A stretch of DNA of 64,000 nucleotides from Undaria pinnatifida. Lineage: Eukaryota; Sar; Phaeophyceae; Laminariales; Alariaceae. Below the pieces are notes generated by a model that did no database searches, was not told where the DNA came from, and was given only the letters and a program-made list of their open reading frames with translations. The stretch's first letter is position 1, and every line of letters starts with the position of its first letter. Both the position numbers and the translations under genes were made by a program. Positions 35,669 to 47,487 of the stretch are shown one piece after another. Location of the stretch: positions 13,222,862-13,286,861 of the forward strand of contig JABAKD010000023.1 in the NCBI GenBank assembly GCA_012845835.1. Reading direction: 5' to 3'.

Positions 35669-38265
35669 GGTCTAAAAAAGTAGTTGACACAGCTTCTATC
35701 ACTCTATACAGTAGCAACCCAGGTGCCACTGCTGCCGCTGTCACAAGTTGCTGTTGATGTTGAACCTTTTTTCGCCAATGTCCTCCACATGTGACTACGC
35801 GATGACTATGCTCAAACGCGTGCAATAGGATGCCGCAGACAGCAGCCGCGACCGCCGCAGCAGCCGCTGAAAGCAATGTGCATTACCTCTACCACTGCAC
35901 AGTAGCAACCCCAGCAGTCTGTTACCCTCTGCGGTGTACCTAGCACTGTTTCCGCCGCTGTCCGCGGCCTATTGTTGTTGCAACACAGCAGTTAGTTGGT
36001 AGCTGCTGTGTGCACTGGTTGTATCCGTGCGTTACGTATGTATTCGTGCAATACGGAGCGTACGAAGACACCGCCTACAAACCTGACCAGAATCTAGTCA
36101 AACGAAGCCTACGAGACAACGATACACAACCAGTCAAGCGCATGAAAATACCAGCGAAAGCGTCAACCTTCTACTCACGATATTGCTGCATGTTGCTGGC
36201 CTTGCTGCTGCGCGTACGGCACGGAAAATAGACTCGCCCGGTCAGGTCAAGGCTCCAGTGTCGCTCCAACTAGACCCGATCTGTATCGCTTTTTGGCGGT
36301 GGCGGTTGTCGACGCAGGGGGCCATCCTCACCGAAAACGTTGGCTTATTAGGGTCTATCGGTTTGTGCACGGTGGTCCCCAGCTCATGACATGCCAGGAA
36401 TGTGTGTAGAAAGGCATTCGAGCTTCTAAAATGTGGGTAGTGTTCGAGTGGGGAGCGTGCAGAGCAGTTTGAATTGCGGCGCGATGCAAAGCAAATGCAT
36501 AACAGAATAGAGCCTTTTGATTGGTCAATGCAAAGCAAAATGGGGTTTCGATATAGTGTAATGGGTGCACTACGATGCAAAGCAAATAAAGCTCTATGAT
36601 TGGTCAAGGCGATGCAGATCTGGCCCGATAATTGCTCGAGGTGTCAAATATTTGGCCCCACTCCCTTATAGAGAACGGCACCCAAAATATATAACACCCG
36701 TGGCGATCAGCCACACAAGGTCAACAAATTTCTACGTCTTTGCCGATTGCACAACTACATTGGGTTAACAAGCGACAGACCCAGGTATGTGGGTTGGCTG
36801 TGTACTGCTGTATTGTAGTGTTTAGTTCGATAGCCTGTCCGGTGGAAAATCACCCGGAGTTGGTCGTTCTCTTGACACCTCGGGGGCAAGTACAGAGAGA
36901 GTAAAACGAACGGGGGATTTCTGTACCCGAGCTACCAAATATGTTGCCGACGGCCTCCCGCTGCGCACAGCTACGTATCCCGATACCAAAGACCACGTGA
37001 TTGTTTTATCAAGATCAAAGACTGGAACCCTCCTATGCGCCTGAAGCACGTGGGGGCAACAACGTAGCTGTGGATCGGGTCATGACTGCTTTAGATAATT
37101 TTTTGGCTTGTGGTCTCTTGTCGTGTCCGTACAAGGTCCACGCGGACGACGGCGCAACGCTTAGATATTTCAACCACTAGCCTAAAACGATTGACGATAA
37201 CGTAGACCTGACGCCGTGTGGGTTTAAATATGACTTTGATAGGCCTATGTCATATCCTGAACACAAACGCGGTAAATCCTTTCTGATATATTGCGCCTAT
37301 CATGCGATTGGTTATTCCGTACATATGTATTCCAGTAGTTGCCATTTATTATTACCGGTATATTTTATTGCACTTCTTCGTGCTCGCATCTTTATCCCGA
37401 ACGTGGGATGGGATGGGCACAACTTATTCGATTGTCGGGGTCACGTTGCCGGAGCTTTGGGCGCGATCCGTGCAATGTGTCGCGCGTGGCAAGTCTTTTA
37501 GACTTTTTTTGGCCTTGGGCATGGATAAGACAAATCCCGGGGTTTCCGCAACATCTTCGGGGATGGTGGCTCCGCATCCCCTGTCCCCGTGTACTCACGT
37601 AAGATTTGGGTGCAAATCGAGTTTTTCTCCCTGTAGATGGTACACATATGTTTACCTATTGCTGCGCAGAGCACCAGGTTACGATCCCGCCGCCCAGCAG
37701 CTGTCCAGCCCCCTAACATGAGCTGCCTACAACTCTGTGCGCGTGTGGCTGCTGTTGTAGCAGCTGATTGCTTGCATGGGAGCCTGTGATGCTCTACCCG
37801 CCTAACGCCACTACCTCTAGGTTCTGCCGCTGCTACGGCTCCTTCTGTCGAGGGTCAAGTGACATACTGGGGGTAAAGTGTAGAGATCGTTTGCATATCA
37901 TATCTGTACTCAAAGGTCCTTATGTTAATGTTCACGTTGTTGTGCTTCGTATATGACATGGTGCCATACCGATAGAGCACAACGCTACAACTCTGCCGCA
38001 CAGCAGTAGCGGTAGCAGCAACATTTATGTGAATCGCAGATGACAGAGAGCAGAAAACAATCGGGGAGCACAATGCTACAACCCTGCCGCCCAGTTGCAG
38101 CGGTAGGCAACACCATTTATGTGCGCGTGGCCTGTCTTGGCTATGCTGTGCCGAGTTGCCCGTGTCGGAACCTGTAATTTTTCACCTCACCATACTGCTG
38201 TGCTGCCGCTCTGGGTGCGCCTGTCCATCGATGCGGAAACATAGGTACCTTTGTGATAGTAGTAC
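34640..38265. other. Mostly unassigned; several low-complexity tracts
   Basis: CTG/CAG-rich DNA at about 35400-36010, including a clean (CAG)n run at 35597-35669. A near-repeat at about 36480-36605 brings 'gatgcaaagcaaa' and 'tgattggtcaa' twice, that is, two inverted CCAAT boxes about 70 bp apart. A 56-bp duplication ('gagcacaa(c/t)gctacaac(t/c)ctgccgc') lies at about 37975 and 38066. A 75-codon minus-strand frame at 36822-37049 contains 'PVFDLDKTITW', similar to the HAD-phosphatase motif I, but nothing else supports that family. Confidence 0.45.
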
Positions 38266-38652
38266 TTTAGATACCAACCCATCCACTTACATATTTATGT
38301 ACTTCCACAGAGGCGGTTTTCAAAGAGCATTTTTTCTGTTTTTTTTTTGCGAAGCGAAGATCGCAGATGACACACAGCAGACAGCATGCGGAGAGCAAAA
38401 CGCTTCAGGTAGGACCATGTGCGCGTGCTGTATCCTCTCTCTACGGCGGCTAGTTGCTTTTAGATACCAACCCATCCACTTACATATTTATGTACTTCCA
38501 CAGAGGCAGTTTTCAAAGAGTTTTTTTTCTGTTTTTTTTTTGCGAAGCGAAGATCGCAGATGACACACAGCAGACAGCATGCGGAGAGCAAAACGCTTCA
38601 AGTAGGACCATGTGCGCGTGCTGTATCCTCTCTTTACGGCGGCTAGTTGCTT
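38266..38652 (+). repeat. 193-bp tandem duplication
   Basis: Unit 1 (38266-38458) and unit 2 (38459-38652) both start 'tttagataccaacccatcca' and end 'ggcggctagttgctttt'. They differ at only about five positions, so the duplication is recent. A plus-strand frame spans the junction because the shift between units keeps it open. There is no evidence that it is coding. Confidence 0.95.
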
Positions 38653-38894
38653 TTTTCATAGCCTGTCACGTATTGTCTTCTTGCTCGCTCGTTCTCAATA
38701 CGTGCTATATACATAATATTCTACTGTAAGCCGCATCCCACGCCACACGTGTCCCTTCTCGCTTCTTCGCGGTCCCTAAGCTGGTGTTTGTATTGTGGGG
38801 CTCTCCTCGAAGTCATACATACCATACGGTGTAAACGTTTTGAAGGCATTTTCATGTTTTTTTCTCAACAGCAGATCTGTCGTGGGCACGTCTA

Positions 38895-39000
38895 CATCGA
38901 GTACCCCAAAAAGTGCTGATAGTACTGCTATTGAGTACACCCAAGAAAAGGTACTGCTTTTGAGTGCACCCAAAAAAAGGTACTGCGGGCAAAAGGCGAA
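38895..39000 (+). repeat. ~33-bp minisatellite, about three units, and 9-bp repeat beside it
   Basis: 'gagtacacccaagaaaaggt' followed by 'actgct' recurs with small changes at about 38900, 38934 and 38964. At 39046-39066 'gttagatgt' is repeated. Frames on both strands cross it (EYTQEKVLLLSAPKK on plus), without a recognised product. Confidence 0.65.
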
Positions 39001-39069
39001 CTCTGTACTTTTCAGGGCATTTTTGTTTTGAATGCACAAACAGGTTAGATGTTAGATGTTAGATGGTCA

Positions 39070-42000
39070 TTGCGTCCGGTAGTGACAACAACGGGTCCTT
39101 AAGCCGCTTTCTAGCCACTTCCCGGAAGGCTATATATGTATATATAAAGTTGTACACACAGACGTGATTGGCAGAAGCTGCAAAGCAGTATAGATTACTC
39201 ATCAGATTGTTATATACAAGGAATTGATGTAGCTGTACAGTAAACAGGATGTTGCTCCGGAGAGCGAGCACGGGGTCCGTGTTTGACCAGCTTTGTAGCC
39301 GTCTTCAAATTACCTCGAACTCAGTGCCAGTTATCGGCGCACTGTTCCTCGGACGTGCCTCACCTCGCGAGCGCGCCCTTCCCGTCTCCGGCAGAGACGG
39401 CCGACCCCCGCGTTTGTCTATTTGTCATGCCAACGCCGCTGCGAAATCATTGTCTTCGACGCCTGTTCACAGGTGGTAGCGCGGGCCGCGAGTCAGGTCA
39501 GGTGGTATGAAAACACACGTTGGTCGATTCGGCTCTTTTTGCGACGTTCTTTGAAACCTCACGTTTCCGTTTGGTTCGCGTCAGAAGGCTTTCTAGTATC
39601 ACTGATCATGCCCGGTCAACCTCGTATGACCCTCATGGTATATACCGCGGAGTGATGCGACCAGTGAAAAAAACTGCCATTGTTGACGAAGTTTGTTGTT
39701 GGGTAGTCGTACGTACGTATTTACCCACCAAAGTCTCTCGTGATGATGACCTCTTATTCTTCAGTGCGTTAATGATGAGGCATTCATATTTTTGGCACGC
39801 TAGTCACGTGTTCGAGCGTCTGGGCGTCGCGGCAAACACCCCCCCCCTCCCCTTTTTTTTTACAGTACTTTTATCTGGTTATTTTTCATTTTGTGGTCTT
39901 TGACTCCAAAAGTTTGTGTATATATATGTGTGTGCGATTGTTTCCTTTCTCCGCGTCTTTGTTTCGGTTGTTGATGATTCCATGTTTTGTTCATACATTC
40001 CATGCCGTCCCATAGTTGAAATATACTCCGGTATTTTGATTCATTTTTTTACTGTATTCTGCTTCCTGCGTGTTGCACTGCTGGTGGCTGCTGCTGCTGC
40101 TGTATATACTCCTGGGGTTGATTTTTGTAGAATTTTTACGTGCATATGGAATGTGCGGCAACGGATTCTGCTGACACGGACAATAACATCTTGTTTTCAC
40201 CGGACCGTCACATTAATGTAAGCGTAGAGTTTAAAGGGAAGGCGGGGTTGCTGGAGAACGGCATCAATCACAGACCACTGTTAACAATGCGAGTGCGTGT
40301 GTTTACTTGTAGTGGGCGTTTCTTTTTTTTTTTTCATCATGATCGTTTTCGACGCAGCTCTATTGGCATCGATGAAGCATATACAGCCTATGTTCCCAAA
40401 TTGTATGTTACATAATAACGGCCACGCGCAAAAGCCGCAACCGGGCGTCCTATGTAAAATTATACTAAAAACATGAAGACAATGTTGTGCTCTAGGCGGC
40501 CATCGGCTCTCTTCAAGTGTTTTTCGCGCTAGATGGCGATGAGATATTGGCGGACAGTGAGGTTCACCGACCCCTTCTACCCTGGGAAGGTCGTGCCCGT
40601 TATAGCGTCGTGCTCTCGCGAGGAGTGCTGAACCATTCTTCGCTTTCATGTTTTCGTTGCTAAATAATCGTTCCGACAGCAAGTTTAACACTCCACAGTC
40701 TCTGGGATTTTTTTTTTTTATTATTCAAGACTCTGACGGTTTTAGCTCTTCCTAGCATTCCCTTCGAATGCCCTTTCTCTTTTCCAGTACTTTCCTTTAA
40801 ATCTGATTGCCTAGGCATGAACCTAAGTATGCCGTCAACCTCCCTTGTTGTTCGCATATAGTTGCTCCATTTTATGTGGTGCACGTCGACAAAACCAGGT
40901 ACCTCTTGGATGCATCTCCACCTAATCCATATAGCGCTCGGTTGGTCTGTATTTGGGTCCTGTATTCCGCTGGCTGCCGCACAACGCAGTATCCTATGCA
41001 CAAGGCATCCTGTGTCTGCACTGGTTACCTTTCATTTTATTCATGGTTGTACTCCCGCTGCTTTTGTTTTATGTTGCATTTCCTCTATGTACTAGCAATG
41101 CAACAGCTGTTGTACACAGGTCCGCTGCGTATACAGGTCCGCCGCGTTTGCTGCTGTTGCTACCGCCGCCGTACGACGAGTGATGTTTATATGGTAGCAG
41201 TCTCACAATTTTGCTGCTGTTCGAGGAGCTACGAGAAACGGCAATATTTGTGTCCATTGGCGCCTGGTACTCTTTGTCTGTGGTTTAGCTGTATCACCCT
41301 TATGGCAATACGCAATGTTGCGTGTATGACTTATCTTTGTCTATGAGGTACCTGACTATTACGAGCATTCGCGAAACCGCAGGCGGTCCCACCTTTGAGG
41401 CCACGGGGGGACACAAGCGTCCCCTGGTCGCCAGTTTTCCGGTATCATTAATATCTAGATGTTTTACTGGAACAGTAAAATACGTGATAGGGTTAACACG
41501 CTACGTTTAGATCTTCGGCTGGTTCGTGGAACACAGACCCGTAAACCCATGAGAAAAGGGGCTTAATCCACAGATGCTGTGAACCTCTTCAGATCGGTGT
41601 CCCTCTGGTTCTCAGCAGAGGTCCACACCTTGACTTTGAGGCACTGCAGTGGTCGGAAGTTAGGGTACACAAAACGAGACGAAAGACGACCCCCACAACA
41701 CGTATGCACTGCACTTTAGCGGGAATCTACAGTTCCCGATAAATAACCTCGGCCCGCAAAATTGAAGGACGTTCCTGGTGGCGTGTATGGCGACGTCGGG
41801 TGCGTCAGCCAGCAGTCGTAAGCGGCCAGAAGCGACGCACGATATGTTTTTGTGAGTTCGAACTTGCGAGCAGCAACACAAAAACTTGCAAAATCGCTGA
41901 CATGTTTCAATTCACGCGGGGGAGCTTAATATTAACACAGTACAATGAATGGGTACATCACCATCACCGATGTAAAAACGGTTTTCACCAAAAGCTTGCC

Positions 42001-43550
42001 TTTGATCAGGCGGATGAAATACCTCTCTAATACGTAGGGTTTTGAAGGGTTAGAAGAAAATATAGACGGACACTGACTTAGGGGTGGTTGGTTATGAAAT
42101 CCAAAAAGGGCCTAAAAGCGGCCGAAAAGCTCTGTGTTGTTTGATCTTTGCTGCATTTTTTTCTAATCTTTCAAAAAAAATTGTTTGCACGTGCCATACT
42201 CTATTTTCAAGTGATTATATTTGTGCGCGAAATGCCTCCACAGGAGCTCCTACTCAAAAAATTGCTGCGCCATCCCCTGTATCATAGTGACATCGTTATG
42301 TTCATCGTGGTTTTCGACTCAGGGAAGCTTTGTGCTCATTCTTCGGTATGTCCACAAATCGATATTTACATTGACTAATAATAAGCCATTTTGACGACGC
42401 TCAGTATACGGCGTAGCATTGGGCGCATTCTTTCTGAAATTCCACGCTGTAGGGCGCAACGGTGTTCCATGTACCGTCGATATTGCCACATGTTATCATT
42501 TATTACTATCACCTGGATCTTACCAAAACGATACTATTTTCTATGGCCTTACCCGCGCTCGAAACACGCCGTAAGGCATGGACAGAAACGGACACAATAG
42601 TGAACCCTTGTATTCATCTGCGTCATTTGGCGAGGCCCTTGTGCAGTGATGGCTTTCTTTGGCGTGGAAAATTAAGTCGATCTCAAATGACATGGGTTTG
42701 AATGGAAACCCCTCACGTTTTTCAACGATCGAGCGAAGATGGTCTTTTTTTGCGATTCGTTGGGTCACCTGCCACTGGCCGCCCCTTCCTTTCGTTGATG
42801 TTTTCGTTTTGCTGAAGTTTGATGCGGTGGTTTGTTGTTGATGTTGTGAAGCTCATCATCTGACCGCTGACCCAGAATCACAAACCTTCAGCAGATACGG
42901 GCGGGGACCCGTTGCAATCTATAAACACGTTTTTCCTTTTCTTTTCGCTCTGATGCTCTGCTGCCGCACCGCGCATGGGTGCAACATCGACGGTAATTCG
43001 GCATCTGCGCATTGGACACCGTTCCCGAAGACATTTTCGGGCTATCTCTTTGTTTTTTGTGTATGAGGTGTGCACTGTCATGATATGTAAGCACCTAGTT
43101 TATTAAAAATGCATCAAAATGGCCTCGGTTTTGTCACGATCCAGCTGATATAGTTGTGAATGATAAGCAGAAGATGCCTGGTCATATCGTCGGGGACTCT
43201 CCGGATTACCCATATTTTTCCCATTGATTGCTCGTGCTTGTAGTGTTTTATCGTTTCCTTCCTCGTGTTTTCGTCATTGTAGCTTACCCTGTCCCGGATC
43301 GTCAACTCAGCCGCGGAGCCCATTGCTCTTTCGGCAGCGCGACAACGTCCGATGCCATGCGATGTCTTCCGTTTTTATGGTGTGCCGTGCAATGCATCGC
43401 CGTACTGTGTCGTGGCTTTCGTTTATCTGTGCGGCATTTTTCGGTGCTGTGCGAAGCTGTGCGGTACGGTTTTGTGCTGCGTTGCACCGTCTGTGAGCGC
43501 CTGTGCGGAGCTGTACCGTGCTGTACCGTGTTGCGCTGTGTATACGTTAC
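39070..43550. other. No gene recognised
   Basis: Frames up to 179 codons (40807-41346, plus) overlap antisense frames and show Cys/Tyr-rich sequence without domain features. Short CTG runs (about 40083-40100), T runs (40320, 40710) and a C run (39840) occur. Confidence 0.4.
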
Positions 43551-43554
43551 CGTA

Positions 43555-43885
43555 CATACCAGGTTGGGCTCGACATATTTCCATACCAGGTCTAATCGAA
43601 GGCCACCTTCCCTTAGTTCAACTCAGCACAGCAGCGCAGCGTAGTTCGGTAATGTGCGATACTGTGCCCTGGTTGGTGGTGCCATGGGATGATGTGCTGT
43701 GTTGTGTTGTACCGTGCGGTGTCCTTTGATGTGTTTACAAATTTTGGAAATACTATCACACCAAGCACAATACCAGGTACCGATACACCAAATATTTGCT
43801 GCACACATATTTCCATCACACCTACTGCTCACCCAGCTGAGCTCAGCTTAACGATGCCAAAACCACAGCGCAGCGCTGTGCCGTG
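43555..43885 (+). repeat. Diverged ~110-bp direct repeat
   Basis: 'cataccaggt' ... 'catatttccat' ... 'cagcgcagcg' ... 'gtgcc(c/g)tg' occurs at about 43553-43675 and about 43770-43890. It lies in a GTGCTGTG-rich low-complexity stretch (43380-43730). Confidence 0.5.
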
Positions 43886-44885
43886 TGGTACTATGCCCTT
43901 CCAATGAAATATGTGCAGTAAAGTGCTGCACAGCGCGTTGTTTGTTGTGTACATTTCCCGGTATAGATGGAAGTGCATTGGAGTATGTGACGATACTGGT
44001 GTATGTAACTCTGTTATTCACTATTAGTACTCGCACTGCCCTTTGCATTCTTCACAGATGGGCGTCTCACAGTTTTGATACATTTGTATTTTGCTGGTTT
44101 TGTTTTCTTTGTTATTTTATGTGGTTGAAAAGAGTAACCGGTAATACTGAGGAGAACGTGTTGTCGCCGGCAAGGACGCAGAACAAGACAGTTTAATGAG
44201 CTCTGCGCCTGTCGTTTTGAGCGTTTTCAGGTCGCGAATTCTACGAAACAATTCGGCTCTTCTTATGGAGACCCGTAACGTTATGTGGTACTTCATCTGG
44301 CGTTGTCGTAGTGCGGGTGTCAGCGAGATAAGAAGCAGCGCCGTTGCACCTATTGGACACTCGACCCCCCCCCCCCAGAATATGTGCGGACGTGTAGGCG
44401 GCAACTGCAGTTTGAGTGCTAATGTCCGATACTGATTTTGATTATTTCACGTACGTCCCGTACAATATATTATTAGATGTATACTGTGAAGACGGCTATT
44501 TACAAATGTAATACATGCAATCGTCTAGCATAGATACACGTATACCTTCGGTCCGACGTATTCAGTGAATAACACGGGCCTGTGGATGGGTTGTTTAAAG
44601 CCGTTTTTTTACTTGCTACCATACACACTGTACCTCATGTGTCATTGACCATTAAGCTTTGTTTTGTTGTTCTTACCCGTCAACACGAGTGAACTTATCG
44701 TGAAAGCCCATCAAGCAATGTGGAAGATCTATTTCGTGTGCTCACCGTCGCGTCCCGTCGTCACACTTTGTTTCTAATATCCCGTTCTGTCGTAAATATA
44801 TTGTGTGTCGTTGTCGCCCCCCCTAAGCCCGATAGTACGCATCCCGTCCGACAGTCGCAGGTGCTCTCGTGCCGTCAACCCGCCG

Positions 44886-44922
44886 TCACGGTCACGTGTC
44901 GGTCACGTGTCGGTCACATGTT
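44886..44922 (+). repeat. Three 11-bp units carrying two G-box (CACGTG) palindromes
   Basis: 'gtcacgtgtcg' is repeated head to tail twice, then 'gtcacatgt'. CACGTG is a common target of bHLH and bZIP regulators in eukaryotes. No gene start next to it is supported, so a regulatory role is only possible. Confidence 0.4.
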
Positions 44923-45271
44923 TGCGTATGGACGGATCGGTTCGGCTACCGGTCTCTCGATGACGGTTTTAGACTACTTCGAAAGTTCTACCTTATGACT
45001 TCGCAGGCGCAGACCACGACCCCGGTGCTTGAACTTGACAGTACGCACGATTAAGGTTTGAATATATGAAGAGCGTACTGCCAATATCGCGCAGACGCAA
45101 ACGCCGTACATACATTTATTTTTGTAGGTGAACCATCAAGACCGATGTGCTCAAGCCAATACTCGTGGGGCTTTCTTTATTAGCCGATCCAACCTACCCA
45201 TACTGGTGTCGAGATGGCGTCGAGAGGGTGTGGTGTGCCGATATGGTGTCGAGATGGTGTGGTAGAGGAGA

Positions 45272-45482
45272 CGCGGGATAGAATAGAGGTGAACTACTTT
45301 TCTGATTGGAAAAAAAGTAGAACTGCTACCGAATGGAAAATTACTAGGACCTAGGTATACAACGAGAATCGTGAGAAATAAAATGGCGTTTTTTCCCGAC
45401 GAGTTCGGCTTGAGGAGCCCCGTGATTCGGAAAACACTTGATTTCATTAAGATGAAAAGTGATACCTCTGTCGCAGCACGCG
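45272..45482 (-). mobile_element. Small TIR element (MITE-like), copy 6
   Basis: Reading the minus strand it begins 'cgcgtgctgcgacagaggta' and contains 'cacggggctcctcaag', 'cacgattctcgttg' and 'atacctaggtcc'. It ends near 'ctattctatcccgcg'. The family order is kept and the right end is somewhat shortened. Directly to the left lies a short 'ggtgtcgagatgg' repeat (about 45200-45262). Confidence 0.7.
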
Positions 45483-46450
45483 TCTGTCTTAATCTCAATC
45501 CTATACAAAAAGGTGTTGATTTGATGGTTAACCTAGCGAGAAAATAAATGGTCTGGGGTTGGTTTGCACATAGTGAGATCGTGTTACCGGTTGCCGTGTG
45601 GGTTCAAGGAAATCTTACCCCCCCTTGATACCTATATCTCGCTCGATCACAGAAATCCTGAACCAATGCAGCTCAAGCACCGTAGCTACCCCTAACCGGG
45701 AGATGTTTACGATTACTCAATCGATTACGATTAACGTGCCGCTGTGCGAGCATCAAAGAAGAGTATTATATCTGCCGTCTTTGTTTTAACACACCTTCTT
45801 CCCGCCGTCTTGCGACTTGTGAAGTGGCCGTGTATGGAATGATCAATATTCTTCGTCATGTGATTTTTTATGCTCCAAAGGTTAGTCTAGAATCGTTGTT
45901 TTGGTGATCTATGGATATTTGGACATCTTATAGTTGGTGTCGCCTATGAAGAAGGCGTACGTGTTCGATTAGGGTACGAACGTCGAGAATCTAATTGTGA
46001 CACCTCCTGCCCGTTCGCTTTCCACTTTCAAGAGAAAGCACAATGCGCAGCAGTGTTTCATGTCAGGTGTTACGGGAGGATGGATGTGTGTTGTTCGACA
46101 GCTTCAGACGATAGATAAGTATTCAGATTAGTGACATTTTTTTTTTTTTTTTCACTGCCAACTGCGTGTTGACGAAGCTCAAAACCTGTTTTCTGGCAGC
46201 AAACTCTATCTTTGAGGCCTAGGTGCCCACGACTGGGTTCTCTGATAACGCGTGCCGTGACTTGGTTGCATTCGCGCATCAGTTTGAAATGCAGTATGGC
46301 AGACCCATATCCGTGAGTAGACGTCATTCGTATTTGTAAAGCATCTACTTCAATTGTTACATCTTAACAGAAACCCATTTGGCTTGTCTATAGTGCGTAA
46401 TAAACAAAAACATGAATGACACCGACGTTTGGCAATCATCTGAAAGTTTT
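45483..46450. other. No gene recognised
   Basis: Short frames only. A T run occurs at 46138-46152. Confidence 0.45.
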
Positions 46451-46454
46451 TTGT

Positions 46455-47335
46455 TCAATATACAGGTATTTGAACAGGAAGACGGGACGCCACGTTGTCT
46501 ATACTCACACGCGGACTGTACAAAGTAACTGGTAGAGTCACACGATTTACACTCAATCTGTCCTTGTTCGTCACGTCCACTTCAAAATATATTGGAGCAG
46601 CGGATAGCCAATATGGCGGCTCGATAAAAAAGTGTCTATGCGGTATACCGATCTGCAAGGGTCTTATGGACACCATCTATATTCGACGACAAGGGTTATC
46701 TTCTGTCGGAAAGGGCAAGGCTTCGTTTCCTATCGATATTACCTGAGTGTATCCCAGCGTAACAGTGACGATGTTTAATTTGTCGAGAACGATCCTCATT
46801 TTTAGTCTTCGGCAACGAAACGAAACGAGAATGCGATGACTTCAAGCTGTGTTATTTGGATATATCATGGTTTCGCTACTTCATCCGACTTACCCACGAT
46901 ATCCGTAAATGAACCGGGAGGGCCAAGTAACCACCAGTAAACGTTACAACTATCGTGTGCGAGATACGCCACACCGACGTTTTTATGTTCACGCCTGTAG
47001 TACTTTTTTGTAGAAAGCACATCCAGCAGGCCAATCGTGTTGAATGGTAAGTAGAGTCTTCGTAGAAATAGAAAACGATGACGAGCGAACGAGCGCCTTC
47101 GATATTTTTTTTTTCCCCGAAACTCATTTCCAAAAGTTTGGTTGTCGTGGTGTTTGTTTCGAACCGCTAGGCATTTATCGCGGCCACTTTGTACCGGTGG
47201 ATAAATATTGCGTTCAACAATAACGAGAGTGGTATTTTGAAAGTATAAATACTTCTCTGTATGTAAGTCACAATGACGGCCACGTTTTGTCTTTTGGGCA
47301 ATGTATAGTCCGTCTAAAACATGTAAAACGAACAA
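46455..47335 (-). CDS. Candidate intron-containing gene, unrecognised (low confidence)
   Basis: Two minus-strand frames look protein-like. One is 47335-46865 ('NVGVAYLAHDSCNVYWWLLG' near its end). The other is 46676-46455 ('PHRHFFIEPPYWLSAAPIYF' and 'RVTLPVTLYSPRVSIDNVAS', beta-strand-like). A near-consensus donor TGG|GTAAGT lies at about 46893, and acceptors ending CAG occur at about 46743 and 46653. The phases of the longest upstream frame and the downstream frame do not match with these sites. A shorter overlapping upstream frame (46876-47133) does join in phase at the 46653 acceptor. It would be divergent from the EsV-1-7 repeat gene, whose start is about 150 bp away, so a shared promoter region is possible. 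No domain is recognised. Confidence 0.25.
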
Positions 47336-47365
47336 AAGAGTTTTGACGAGGTTCTTTCCCTTCGT

Positions 47366-47392
47366 TTTATATATATTTTTTAAATAAATGAC
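47366..47392 (+). promoter_or_regulatory. Possible TATA box upstream of the EsV-1-7 repeat gene
   Basis: 'ttttatatatattttttaaa' lies about 100-120 bp before the chosen ATG at 47488. Spacing and AT richness suit a TATA element. An upstream ATG at 47388 opens a short frame that overlaps the main start out of phase and ends near 47525; if transcribed it could reduce translation. Confidence 0.25.
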
Positions 47393-47487
47393 AGGTGTGC
47401 ATAGGCCGGCCTCATTGGAATTTCAGCAGTGTTCTGCATTACCGCTGTCTAGCCCGCAGAAGCTCGTCGTACCACGTTCTCACCAGC

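Noticed and set aside
38156-38729. Repeat-containing protein of 91-135 codons
   Set aside because: The frame stays open only because the duplicated 193-bp unit has no stop in that phase; the rest is Cys/Phe-rich without features.
40807-41346. 179-codon plus-strand frame
   Set aside because: Composition is Cys/Tyr/Leu-rich without helices, signal or domain, with an equally long antisense frame; not enough to call a gene.
47395-47487. N-terminal extension of the EsV-1-7 protein from a GTG
   Set aside because: GTG is not a usual eukaryotic start, the added 31 residues lack the repeat pattern, and ATG 47488 lies directly before the first repeat.
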